From contig CANHVD010000018.1 of assembly GCA_947463775.1 (NCBI GenBank), positions 1-20,971 on the forward strand: DNA of 20,971 bases. Direction: 5' to 3'. A program made the translations under genes and the position numbers. Every line of letters starts with the position of its first letter. Position 1 is the first letter of the stretch. The notes under the pieces are model-generated. The model searched no databases. It saw only the letters and a program-made list of their open reading frames with translations, and was not told the DNA's origin. Shown here in pieces: positions 1-7,615 of this stretch. This DNA is from Planctomycetaceae bacterium (lineage in GTDB: Bacteria; Planctomycetota; Planctomycetia; Planctomycetales; Planctomycetaceae).

Positions 1-1041
1 GTGGCTCGTCCGGACTCTCGACGCGGGTTCACATTGATCGAGCTGCTTGTTGTAATTGCCATCATTGCGATTCTGATTGCATTGTTGCTGCCTGCCGTTC
101 AACAGGCCCGTGAGGCTGCTCGTCGAACACAGTGTAAAAACAACCTGAAACAGCTTGGACTGGCGATCCATAACTTCGCTGACGTTTACGGATTTCTCCC
201 CGTCAGCAGCCGACCTCCCGGGACGGGTACAAGACGTCTGGCAGGCTTCGTGAAGATCCTGCCTCAACTGGAACAGGCCAATCTTTACACACAGTACAAT
301 CAGGCTCTGCAGTGGAGTGACCCCAATACAACTCAGCGGGCCGTCGTGAGTACTCGCCTGCCAGCTTTCGAATGTCCTTCATCCGCTGCTCAACTGAAAC
401 TGGACGGCGACCCAGACGTTACGACGACTCCATCAGGATATGCGGCCAACATGGTTGCTACGTCAGACTATGCACTGTCAAAGGGAGTGGATGTGAACAT
501 TAACGCCTTCCTTCCAACTACGGCTCAGGCCGCATTTCCAATCACCGGAAACTTCGTCGACCCAACTTCACCTGCTCACAGATACTTTGCCGGCATGCAT
601 GCTCAGAATGTGGATTCCAAGTTCCGCGACGTGACGGACGGCTTGTCAAATACGGTTTCCGTGATTGAATCGGCCGGACGGCCAACCGTTTACCGCCGCG
701 GCCCACGGCCATTCGGTGTTGTTCCTACGAACCGTGTGAACGCCGGTGGTTGGTGCCGCCCGGCGAGCGATGTTCTGGTAATGAGCCAGCGTGCTGACGG
801 CTCTGCTTTGGGTGGAACGACTCCTTTTAATGCAACGAACGGTCACAATGTTGGAGCCGAAACCTATCCAACCGGTGCCTACGGCGTTCAGGGCACAAGC
901 CAGCCATTCTCGTTCCATACCGGTGGTGCTCAATTCCTCTTCGGCGACGGCAGTGTGGCCTTCCTCAGCGAGAACATTGACCTTACTCTGTTTGCTGGCC
1001 TCATAACACGCGGCAACGGCGAAGTGGTTCAGGTTCCATAA
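1..1041 (+). CDS. DUF1559 protein with type II secretion/prepilin-like N-terminus
   Basis: This 346-residue protein starts at the first base of the window with GTG, so the true start may lie upstream. Residues 9-30 form a prepilin cleavage/methylation segment: Gly9-Phe10 with Glu14 at the +5 position, then a hydrophobic helix. The following PAVQQAREAARRTQC stretch is the usual planctomycete DUF1559 (SBP_bac_10-like) opening. The C-terminal part carries the family pattern HTGGAQFLFGDGSVAFLSEN. Proteins of this type are very abundant in planctomycetes and are thought to be exported pseudopilin-like proteins; their precise role is not established. It is followed by a strong terminator, so it is the last gene of its transcript. 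A second, divergent member lies at 18790-19806. Confidence 0.93.
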   Translation: MARPDSRRGFTLIELLVVIAIIAILIALLLPAVQQAREAARRTQCKNNLKQLGLAIHNFADVYGFLPVSSRPPGTGTRRLAGFVKILPQLEQANLYTQYNQALQWSDPNTTQRAVVSTRLPAFECPSSAAQLKLDGDPDVTTTPSGYAANMVATSDYALSKGVDVNINAFLPTTAQAAFPITGNFVDPTSPAHRYFAGMHAQNVDSKFRDVTDGLSNTVSVIESAGRPTVYRRGPRPFGVVPTNRVNAGGWCRPASDVLVMSQRADGSALGGTTPFNATNGHNVGAETYPTGAYGVQGTSQPFSFHTGGAQFLFGDGSVAFLSENIDLTLFAGLITRGNGEVVQVP

Positions 1042-1070
1042 GCATCTCACACAGCTCTTCCAACCTTATA

Positions 1071-1102
1071 CCGGACAGCGTCCCAGCGCTGTCCGGTTTT
1101 TC
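1071..1102 (+). terminator. Rho-independent terminator after the first DUF1559 gene
   Basis: A perfect 10-bp inverted repeat (ccggacagcg / cgctgtccgg) with a 6-nt loop is followed directly by five T residues. It lies 30 bp after the stop codon of the DUF1559 gene and just before the ribosome-binding site of the ArsR gene. It separates the two transcription units. Confidence 0.9.
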
Positions 1103-1124
1103 CATTGCACGAAGGATCTGTGTG

Positions 1125-1457
1125 ATGTCTCAACCGGGCCTTCGTCTGACGAATCTTGATGCACTGGCCGAAGCTGCTGAATGTCTGCGGACGATTGCTC
1201 ATCCGCATCGCCTCAGGATTCTGCAGATTCTGTCCCAGGGCGAACATCCCGTCGGCGCACTGGCGGAAGCGTGCGAATTGCCCAGTGCCATGATGTCGGA
1301 ACATCTCCGTCTGATGCAGCGCTGCCGACTTCTGGATAGTCGACGCGAAGGTCGACATGTTTACTACTTTATTGTGGAACCTCATGTCAGCGCCGTCCTG
1401 CAGTGTGTCGTAAAGCACTTTGACACGGCCAGGAAGACAACAGCCGCAACCCAATAG
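1125..1457 (+). CDS. ArsR-family winged-helix transcriptional regulator
   Basis: A 110-residue ArsR/SmtB-type repressor. The ATG at 1125 is preferred over the adjacent GTG at 1122 because GAAGGA sits 8 bases upstream of it. The fold is clear: HPHRLRILQIL (residues 26-36) opens the wing-helix core, the recognition helix is around SAMMSEHLRLM (54-64), and the beta-wing is SRREGRHVYYFI (72-83). Cysteines are at 20, 50, 67 and 94. In the persulfide sensors BigR/SqrR/YgaV the first sensing Cys lies in the 'ILC.L' stretch; here that position is Gln34, so the canonical sensing pair is not present. The gene precedes a membrane rhodanese by about 100 bp, the same arrangement as ygaV-ygaP in E. coli, so sulfur- or metalloid-responsive control of that gene is a reasonable inference. 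The ligand is unknown. Confidence 0.88.
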   Translation: MSQPGLRLTNLDALAEAAECLRTIAHPHRLRILQILSQGEHPVGALAEACELPSAMMSEHLRLMQRCRLLDSRREGRHVYYFIVEPHVSAVLQCVVKHFDTARKTTAATQ

Positions 1458-1557
1458 CGGTCTGCACTGGCCAATTCACCGACGGTCATTGGTTCCTTTC
1501 ACAAGCAGACGTGACGGCCCTCCTTCCTAACTCAGATTGAATCAACGGAGTATTTCA

Positions 1558-2100
1558 ATGAGTGTTAATTCCATCACCCCTCAGCGACTCCACGAGTTGA
1601 TCACAACGGGTGAGCCAATCGAACTGTTCGATGTGCGGACGCCTGTGGAGTTTCGTGAAGTACACGTCACGATCGCTCGAAACACCCCGCTCACGGAGCT
1701 TGATGCAAAGAAGATTGCAGCGACTCGCAGCACCGATTCACCCTTGTACGTCATCTGCAAATCCGGCGGTCGTGGTCGTCAGGCTTGTGAACAGATCATT
1801 GCCGCCGGTTATTCCAATGTCGTGAATGTGGAAGGCGGCACTCAGGCCTGGGATACTGCTGGCTTGCCAGTGATTCGCGGTCAGAAAGCCATCTCGCTCG
1901 AACGACAAGTTCGAATCGCCGCAGGATCGCTGGTGCTAACTGGTGCCGTGCTTAGCCACTGGGTTCATCCATGGTGGATCGGCCTCTCAGGCTTCGTCGG
2001 AGCCGGACTGATCTTCGCCGGCATCACAGACACCTGCGGCATGGGACTCCTGCTGGCTCGCATGCCGTGGAATAATGTGGCCTCGTGCGAGACCAAATGA
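1558..2100 (+). CDS. Rhodanese-domain membrane protein (YgaP-like, rhodanese plus DUF2892)
   Basis: A 180-residue protein. The start ATG at 1558 is chosen because ACGGAG lies 7 bases upstream; an in-frame TTG at 1537 would add 7 residues without a better site. Residues 5-105 are a single rhodanese domain with the entry motif FDVRTPVEF (24-32) and an active-site loop CKSGGR with catalytic Cys67, which would carry a persulfide. Residues 107-165 contain two hydrophobic helices ending in a Cys-Gly-Met-Gly...MPWN stretch, the DUF2892 signature seen in E. coli YgaP. The protein is therefore an inner-membrane sulfurtransferase with a cytosolic rhodanese head. It probably forms a transcription unit with the upstream ArsR regulator. 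A link to the desulfurase/encapsulin island about 2 kb away is only thematic, because that island is on the other strand. Confidence 0.9.
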   Translation: MSVNSITPQRLHELITTGEPIELFDVRTPVEFREVHVTIARNTPLTELDAKKIAATRSTDSPLYVICKSGGRGRQACEQIIAAGYSNVVNVEGGTQAWDTAGLPVIRGQKAISLERQVRIAAGSLVLTGAVLSHWVHPWWIGLSGFVGAGLIFAGITDTCGMGLLLARMPWNNVASCETK

Positions 2101-2804
2101 CTTTATCCTGAGGTCGCTCAGACAAGTGCCGTTTCGTACGTCCGATCGTTCTGTTCCGCGGTCGAATTTTCGGTTCTATGTGTTAAGGAGTGTCGCGGGC
2201 TGGAAACCAAGGTTCCCGGGATTTATGTCTTTCAAAGATCCTGCAAAACGATGAAGAGTCACACGGATCCTTCGGTTCCGTCACAGAACTTTGCAATTCA
2301 GCTCATCGGGCCCTGACATGTCAGCCTGAGGCCACGCCTCAATGAGAAGCGCCGGCACCATAATCTGCCCCGGAGGGCAACTAAAAACAGACGCGTGCAA
2401 GCCCTTCAGGGTTCAGGATTGGCCAGCTATCCCAAGGCGGCATGCATCCACGTTCGTGGATTCTCTTGCCCCAGGCTGATTTAAATGAGCCTGTCAGGCT
2501 CAATCACTACAGCGTCAACGCACGTCATTTTGTACAGAGCCGGACTTTCAGGTGCACTTTGCGTCCGTTTCGGCCCTGCAGAGAATGACGATTTCGTTAT
2601 GGACACGCATTTCAGTCATTCCTCGCTGCAGTCTGCTATTTGTTGCCACCAGCAATGATTTCGTAGCTCTGTTGCCATTCTGCAACACGACTTCTCGATG
2701 GCCCACGCTCTTTCAGATTGCATGTAACACCCAATAGGTCATGATTGATACATCATAAATTTGAATGAGCAGATACTAATTTACTGACAATTGGCGAATA
2801 GGTC
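2101..2804. other. Non-coding intergenic region (about 700 bp)
   Basis: No convincing gene was found between the rhodanese and the acyltransferase. A 61-codon open frame at 2552-2737 lacks a ribosome-binding site and family features. A short hairpin ctgag-gtcg-ctcag (2108-2121) follows the rhodanese stop but has no T-tract. Another imperfect hairpin lies at 2263-2281. The central part is a cluster of small palindromes, annotated separately. The last 100 bp are AT-rich and probably hold the acyltransferase promoter. Confidence 0.6.
2367..2502. repeat. Palindrome cluster, probably a degenerate intergenic repeat element
   Basis: Four small inverted repeats follow each other: gccc-cgga-gggc (2367-2378), a ccc/ggg hairpin at about 2400-2415, atccacg-tt-cgtggat (2446-2461, perfect 7-bp arms), and tgagcctg-t-caggctca (2486-2502, perfect 8-bp arms). 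A 'gccccaggctga' segment lies between the last two. The layout resembles the GCCCTGAAAGGGC / CCCAGGC-type intergenic repeats I know from planctomycete and verrucomicrobial genomes. No second copy was noticed in this window, so family membership is inferred. Confidence 0.5.
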
Positions 2805-2808
2805 ATGA
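2733..2808 (+). promoter_or_regulatory. 12-bp direct repeat overlapping the acyltransferase start
   Basis: The sequence aataggtcatga occurs at 2733-2744 and again at 2797-2808, where its ATG is the proposed start codon of the acyltransferase gene. The 64-bp spacing is about six helical turns. It could be a regulator-binding pair or a duplication scar. No clear sigma-70 promoter boxes could be assigned. Confidence 0.3.
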
Positions 2809-3797
2809 GTGCTCCGACGCGAACTGAATCTTCGGAGACGACGACTTCAAAGCCACATCTTCATGGGCTGGACGTGCTTCGCCTGCTGGCTGCAATGCTG
2901 GTCTTTCTCCAGCATACACTGAGTTGCAGCGGCCATGACGAATGGATTGATTTCGCTGGGTTTCGGATCGGCCGGATTGGCACCGCAATCTTCTTTATGC
3001 TCGGTGGATTTCTGGCCGCGACATCTCGAAGACCCGCCGTTCAGTGGTTCTTTGATCGCCTTCGTTCTCTGCTGCCGACCTTCTGGGTTGTGACCGGGAT
3101 TGGATTCGTTCTGGCGGCCATTGGAGGACGTAAAGAGTTCGATGCATGGCAGGTTCTCTGCCAGTTTTCCGGGTTAGGATATTTCACACATGGTGAGCGA
3201 CTGATCAACATTGCGACTTGGTTTATGTCGCCGTTAATCCTGCTGTATGCCACAGTGGCCGTCGTGAAACTCAAGCCGTGTCGTTGGCTGAGTTCAATCA
3301 TTACGCTGGTATTGCTTATCGTTGCAACACGAACGGAAGAGAGCTACGCCACTATTTACTGCCACGGTGTCGTCTTTTTTCTGACCTATTCTGTCTGTAC
3401 ATATTGGCCAAAACTGTCCCGTAACATGACGCCGACCTTTCCACTGGGCCTCATTGCACTTTCAATGATTCAGCCAGAGTTTCGCTATGGCGCAGCTGCA
3501 TCAATCCTGCTGACAGTCTTTATGCGGATTCAGTCGCCTTCCAGGATTGCATGTTCATTTTCACGCATCGCCTACGAATGGTTTCTTGTGCATGGCATTT
3601 GCCTGTCCATTGCCATGCGCGTAACACAATCGCCTGTCCGTCTTGGACTTTTAGGAGCCATCCTGTCGTTGTTCGTGGCCACTGGCCTCAGGTGTTGTTT
3701 CGCCGCCCTGTCACGGTTCCGGCAACATTGGATTGCGGGGATTGCCGACGAGACACTTCATCCAGATCCAGCTGCATTGGGAAGTCCTGCGATGTGA
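2805..3797 (+). CDS. Acyltransferase-3 family integral membrane protein (OafA/YrhL-like)
   Basis: A 330-residue polytopic membrane protein, slightly shorter than typical family members (about 350-400). The N-terminal core motif is LDVLRLLAAMLVFLQHT at residues 22-38, with the conserved Arg26 and catalytic-type His37. The GxxIFFMLGGF segment at 59-69 corresponds to the family's 'FFxLSGF' element, and a basic loop (RLRSLLPTFW, 85-94) follows. The last helices contain YEWFLVHG (257-264), the usual terminal motif. The mid-protein 'sWSLsvEe.FY' segment is replaced by TWFMSPLILLYA, so its acidic residue is missing. Such enzymes O-acylate cell-surface sugars, lipids or antibiotics at the membrane; the substrate here cannot be read from the sequence. 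It stands alone on the plus strand and converges with the cysteine desulfurase gene. Confidence 0.83.
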   Translation: MSAPTRTESSETTTSKPHLHGLDVLRLLAAMLVFLQHTLSCSGHDEWIDFAGFRIGRIGTAIFFMLGGFLAATSRRPAVQWFFDRLRSLLPTFWVVTGIGFVLAAIGGRKEFDAWQVLCQFSGLGYFTHGERLINIATWFMSPLILLYATVAVVKLKPCRWLSSIITLVLLIVATRTEESYATIYCHGVVFFLTYSVCTYWPKLSRNMTPTFPLGLIALSMIQPEFRYGAAASILLTVFMRIQSPSRIACSFSRIAYEWFLVHGICLSIAMRVTQSPVRLGLLGAILSLFVATGLRCCFAALSRFRQHWIAGIADETLHPDPAALGSPAM

Positions 3798-3993
3798 GGA
3801 ACCGGTTCACGATCATCCGGGAAAGCCTCAAGTCTCTTGTGTCACGAATATGACATCACACGCCGCAGGACGGACTCCAGCAGACGACCTCATACTTCGG
3901 ATTTGAAACTCAGAGCTCAGAATCGAGAAGCTGGCAGGTTAAGCAGCCATCGAAAGGCACTCACGACAGCAGCTCTGACACTAAACACTGCTA

Positions 3994-5835
3994 TCAGGAT
4001 CGCTTGTGAATTCTTCGCACAACTTCCACAAGATGGTCGATCTCATCCACCGTGTTGTAGAACGCAAATGACGGGCGAACCGTGGCTTCCACGCCGAATC
4101 GGCGCAGTGATGGCTGAGCACAGTGGTGGCCTGATCGTACCGCAATGCCGTGTTTATCCAGCAACTGGCCGACCTTTTCCGGGGGTATGTCGCCCAGCAC
4201 AAACGAGATCACGCTGACCTTCTCGCGAGCCGTCCCGATGATCCGCAGTCCGTTGATCATCGACAATCGCTCGGTGCCATACTGCAAAAGGGAATGCTCA
4301 TACTGCCCGATATTGTGAATGCCAACCTGATTCACATAGTCCAGAGCAGCTCCAAGTCCCACCGCATCGGCAATGTTTGGTGTGCCGGCTTCGAACTTTG
4401 CGGGAGGATCACTGTAGGTTGTCTCTTCAAACGTCACATTGCGGATCATATTTCCGCCGCCCTGCCACGGAGGCAAAATCTCCTGGACTTCACGGCGAGC
4501 ATACACGGCTCCAATGCCCGTTGGTCCGAAGATCTTGTGCCCCGAGAAGACGAAGAAGTCACATCCAATCTCGTTCACATTAATTGGCATGTGCGAAATC
4601 GATTGAGCACCATCAATGACAACCCTGGCTCCCACTCGGCGAGCCATATGAGTCATCTCCGCCACAGGCAGAATTGTTCCCAGACTGTTGGACGCCTGTG
4701 TCAGACTTACGATCCGCGTTTTTGGCCCGAGCAGTCTCTGATATTGATCCAGCAGGACTTCTCCGTGGTCGTTGACCGGGATGACCTTCAGTACCGCCCC
4801 GCGATCTTTCGCGATCAATTGCCATGGGACGATGTTGGCATGATGCTCCAGCTCAGACAACACGATTTCATCGCCGGGCTGCAGTAGTGCTTTTCCCAGA
4901 GTGTTGGCGACGAGATTGATCCCTTCAGTCGTACCACGCACGAAGATGATTTCTTCAGGGGAGCTGGCTCCGACCTGATTCTGAATCTTCTTTCGAGCGC
5001 CCTCGTAAGCGTCCGTGGCTCGCGCTGCAAGAGTATGGGCGGCTCGGTGAATATTGGAATTGTCATGAGAATAGAAGTGCGACAACGATTCGATGACCTG
5101 AATCGGCTTTTGAGTTGTCGCTGCATTGTCGAACCACACAAGGTCGTGATTGTTGACCTTCTGATGCAGGATCGGAAAATCTTTGCGTATCTGATGAACA
5201 TCAAAGATGACGGGACGCGAGTTGCGACTATTCGAAGACTTGAACGACTGGCGGATGCGTTCCTGATCCTGATTGCTTTGACACAGAGATTTCTCGCCAG
5301 AAGCTTCTCCCGACTGAATCCGTTGCACAAACGCTTTCAAGCCGTCGTGTGAATCAACAGCGGGCGACGCTTTGCTGGATCTGAGTGTGTCGAGGTCTCC
5401 CGGATGTGCCATCGATGACGTGTGACCCGGATGAGTGGGAAATCCTGAAAAACTGAAACCAGAGGCTCCCGGCACCGCGGTCGAAAATGGCTCTGCAGTA
5501 ATCGACTTCACGGGAACCTGCGGTTCAAACAGCGGGGCGAACGCCGCTGGTAACTCCGCGTTCGGAAAGCCAGCGCGAGGTACGGCCGGAAGTCCGGCTG
5601 GTCGAGTCGGTGTTCCCTGAAACGCTGGCGGTGCGGCGATGGACGGCGCGGAAGGCTGTGACGGAAACGAAGAGGCAACCGGAGTTCCGGCATTCATCGG
5701 CGAAAAGCCACTGGCCGGCGTCACTGGAACGGCCTCGGGCGTCGGCGCGAAGTTCGTCGGAGCGGCTTGCCCGGGAAGCTGCGCAAACAGCTTTGCAGTT
5801 GCTTCAGAAAGCAGTTCCGGAGTCAGAGCTTGCAT
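3994..5835 (-). CDS. SufS-type cysteine desulfurase with long disordered N-terminal extension (probable encapsulin cargo)
   Basis: A 613-residue class II (SufS-like) PLP enzyme that converts cysteine to alanine and an enzyme-bound persulfide. The catalytic domain covers about residues 212-613, the normal SufS length. It shows the start motif FDVHQIRKDFPIL, EHHANIVPW (His331/His332 region), PLP-binding Asp408 in DGAQS, the Schiff-base Lys434 in FSGHK, and the persulfide Cys572 in RSGHHCAQP. The first 210 residues are an unusual extension: a predicted amphipathic helix (residues 4-20, ending in LPGQAAP), then a Pro/Ala-rich low-complexity region with Phe residues regularly spaced (29, 44, 57, 72, 90, 99, 103, 117, 127, 129, 132). 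Family 2A encapsulin cargo desulfurases carry just such an N-terminal targeting domain. It is the last gene of the minus-strand island, 203 bp after the first shell gene, with only a weak ribosome-binding site (ACGGAAA). Confidence 0.95.
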   Translation of the reverse strand: MQALTPELLSEATAKLFAQLPGQAAPTNFAPTPEAVPVTPASGFSPMNAGTPVASSFPSQPSAPSIAAPPAFQGTPTRPAGLPAVPRAGFPNAELPAAFAPLFEPQVPVKSITAEPFSTAVPGASGFSFSGFPTHPGHTSSMAHPGDLDTLRSSKASPAVDSHDGLKAFVQRIQSGEASGEKSLCQSNQDQERIRQSFKSSNSRNSRPVIFDVHQIRKDFPILHQKVNNHDLVWFDNAATTQKPIQVIESLSHFYSHDNSNIHRAAHTLAARATDAYEGARKKIQNQVGASSPEEIIFVRGTTEGINLVANTLGKALLQPGDEIVLSELEHHANIVPWQLIAKDRGAVLKVIPVNDHGEVLLDQYQRLLGPKTRIVSLTQASNSLGTILPVAEMTHMARRVGARVVIDGAQSISHMPINVNEIGCDFFVFSGHKIFGPTGIGAVYARREVQEILPPWQGGGNMIRNVTFEETTYSDPPAKFEAGTPNIADAVGLGAALDYVNQVGIHNIGQYEHSLLQYGTERLSMINGLRIIGTAREKVSVISFVLGDIPPEKVGQLLDKHGIAVRSGHHCAQPSLRRFGVEATVRPSFAFYNTVDEIDHLVEVVRRIHKRS

Positions 5836-6038
5836 GAAATGTTTCCGTTCTGAAGATCACACCAGGAGTATCTGGCCTAAAAACATGGGGCGGTCGCCGC
5901 ATGAGATTCCACTCGTTTAACGGCAAGCCGAAGGCGACTGCGATTTGGGAAATCAATCGCCTGACGTTTGTCGCCCATCAGCTTGATATCTCACGATGCC
6001 ATCGCTGCCCATCACCTCACAACTCAACCACGCCCGAA

Positions 6039-7478
6039 CTACTTCACCTTAGGACGTCGGTTTTCATAATCGTGATAGAACCCAACTTCGACATTCTCCA
6101 GCACAGCCAGTGCATCATCAGTCAGGACAGCTGCCGAGAAGTACGTCGTTAACAGGTAGGAAGCGACTCCAAGACTATCCAGTCCCATCAGGCGAGCAGA
6201 CAAGCTCGGCATAATCTCACCGGGAATACCCAACTGATGCAGACCGACAACACCCTGATCGGCTTCACCAATTCGCAGCAACAGAATGCTGGTTGTTCCA
6301 AACCACTGATTGGACTGATAGCGGCTTTTCATTTCCAACTTGTCGCAGGGCACAATCGGAACGCCACGCCACATAATCACCGGAGTACCAAACAGGTTCA
6401 TCGTCACCGGCGGAACGCCTCGCCACGTGCATTCGCGTTCAAAGGCCGCAATTGCCTTCGGGTGAGCAAGGAAGAAGGCTGGCTTCTTCCAGACGAGTGC
6501 CAGCAGTTCATCCAGATCATCCGGCGTCGGGGCGCCGTAGCGAGTACTGATTCGCATTGCGGGGTCGACCGAATGAATCAGTCCGAACTTTTTGTTATTG
6601 ATCAGCTCCCATTCCTGACGTTCTTTGATTCCTTCGATCGTCAGTCGCATCTGCTCTTCGAGCTGATTGTATGGACCGTTGTAGAGATCCGAGACACGTG
6701 TATGAACGCGAACCACGGTTTGAACGGAAGACAGCGAGTACTCGCGCGGCTCCGGTGAATAGTCGACAAACGTCTCCGGGATCTCGACGTTCTCGGCAAA
6801 GCCCGATACGAGATCGATATTGCGTTCACCGTAACGATTCACGGCTGACTTCAGTTCGAGATGTTCGGCGATCACTCGCTCGAACTCACTGTTGAGGCTC
6901 GGCATCTCGCGAAGCACGCCATCGAGATCTCGACGCGACAGAGTCAGCAGGACACAGGGCGTCAGAGTTCGGATGGTAACATCAGAGGGTTTTTCAGAGA
7001 CCAGATCCGTTTCACCAAAGTACTCGCCCTCAGTCAGCAGCGCGATGCGAAGATTGCTGCCATGCACGCCTTTGCTTAGGACTTCGACCTGTCCCTGAGC
7101 GATGATAAAGAACTTATTGCCGTCCTCACCTTCCGCCACCAGTTGATTTCCCAGCGACACCTCTTCCGTGCGAAACTGATTTGCCATCCGCGCGGTGATG
7201 GCCGTTGGCAGTCCGGAAAACAACGGCACGCTTCGAAGGGATTCCGGAGAAAACGTGGCGTCGCCATCGTTGAGTTCGACAGCAATGCGTTCGGCCTTGC
7301 TGAGTTCTACCTTGGTCCGATTAACGCGGTAAGTTCCGCCTTCCACATTCACCCACGGCAGAAGGCTCAGCAACCATCGCGGTGTGATCGACATCATCTT
7401 CGGAGATGTCTTGGTGGTGTTGGCCAGATTGCGAGCAACTGCCGTCGTCACGCTTCGTTGGAGCAGATTGTCTGACAT
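6039..7478 (-). CDS. Family 2 encapsulin shell protein with inserted cNMP-binding-like domain (paralogue 1)
   Basis: A 479-residue shell protein. The N-terminal arm (residues 1-42, SVTTAVARNLANTTKT...ITPRWLLSLLPW) matches the SrpI / 'major membrane protein I' family of HK97-fold encapsulins. Residues about 78-210 form a cyclic-nucleotide-binding fold: SVPLFSGLP, then the core GEDGNKFFIIAQGQVEV, then the phosphate-binding-cassette region GEYFGETDLVSEKPSDVT. Glu156 of the cassette is kept, but the Arg that grips the cyclic phosphate in CRP-type domains aligns with Ser165, so ordinary cAMP/cGMP binding is doubtful. Residues 215-470 are the HK97 shell domains (E-loop, P- and A-domain). A good AAGGA site precedes the ATG at 7478. 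The gene follows its paralogue by 137 bp and precedes the desulfurase. It could be misannotated as a Crp/Fnr-family regulator because of the insert. Confidence 0.92.
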   Translation of the reverse strand: MSDNLLQRSVTTAVARNLANTTKTSPKMMSITPRWLLSLLPWVNVEGGTYRVNRTKVELSKAERIAVELNDGDATFSPESLRSVPLFSGLPTAITARMANQFRTEEVSLGNQLVAEGEDGNKFFIIAQGQVEVLSKGVHGSNLRIALLTEGEYFGETDLVSEKPSDVTIRTLTPCVLLTLSRRDLDGVLREMPSLNSEFERVIAEHLELKSAVNRYGERNIDLVSGFAENVEIPETFVDYSPEPREYSLSSVQTVVRVHTRVSDLYNGPYNQLEEQMRLTIEGIKERQEWELINNKKFGLIHSVDPAMRISTRYGAPTPDDLDELLALVWKKPAFFLAHPKAIAAFERECTWRGVPPVTMNLFGTPVIMWRGVPIVPCDKLEMKSRYQSNQWFGTTSILLLRIGEADQGVVGLHQLGIPGEIMPSLSARLMGLDSLGVASYLLTTYFSAAVLTDDALAVLENVEVGFYHDYENRRPKVK

Positions 7479-7615
7479 CGTGAATTCCTTCTGAGGTTTA
7501 TCCTGAACAGGTTCTTAAGTTTTTCGTAGGGTGTGACCAGCGATAGCGCAGGCACACCATGAATTCTGCGTTTTCGGAAATGCCCGGGAGCTAGTCCCGA
7601 CTTTTATGGGCGTCA

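Noticed and set aside
2552..2737. 61-codon open frame in the 700-bp gap before the acyltransferase
   Set aside because: No ribosome-binding site, no domain and unusual composition; probably chance.
3799..3808. 10-bp palindrome gaaccggttc after the acyltransferase as a terminator
   Set aside because: It has no loop or T-tract and is within chance expectation; the region 3798-3993 between the convergent genes shows no clear terminator.
4150..4887. 245-codon plus-strand open frame within the cysteine desulfurase gene
   Set aside because: It is antisense to a clearly conserved enzyme, and its sequence shows no domain or signal.
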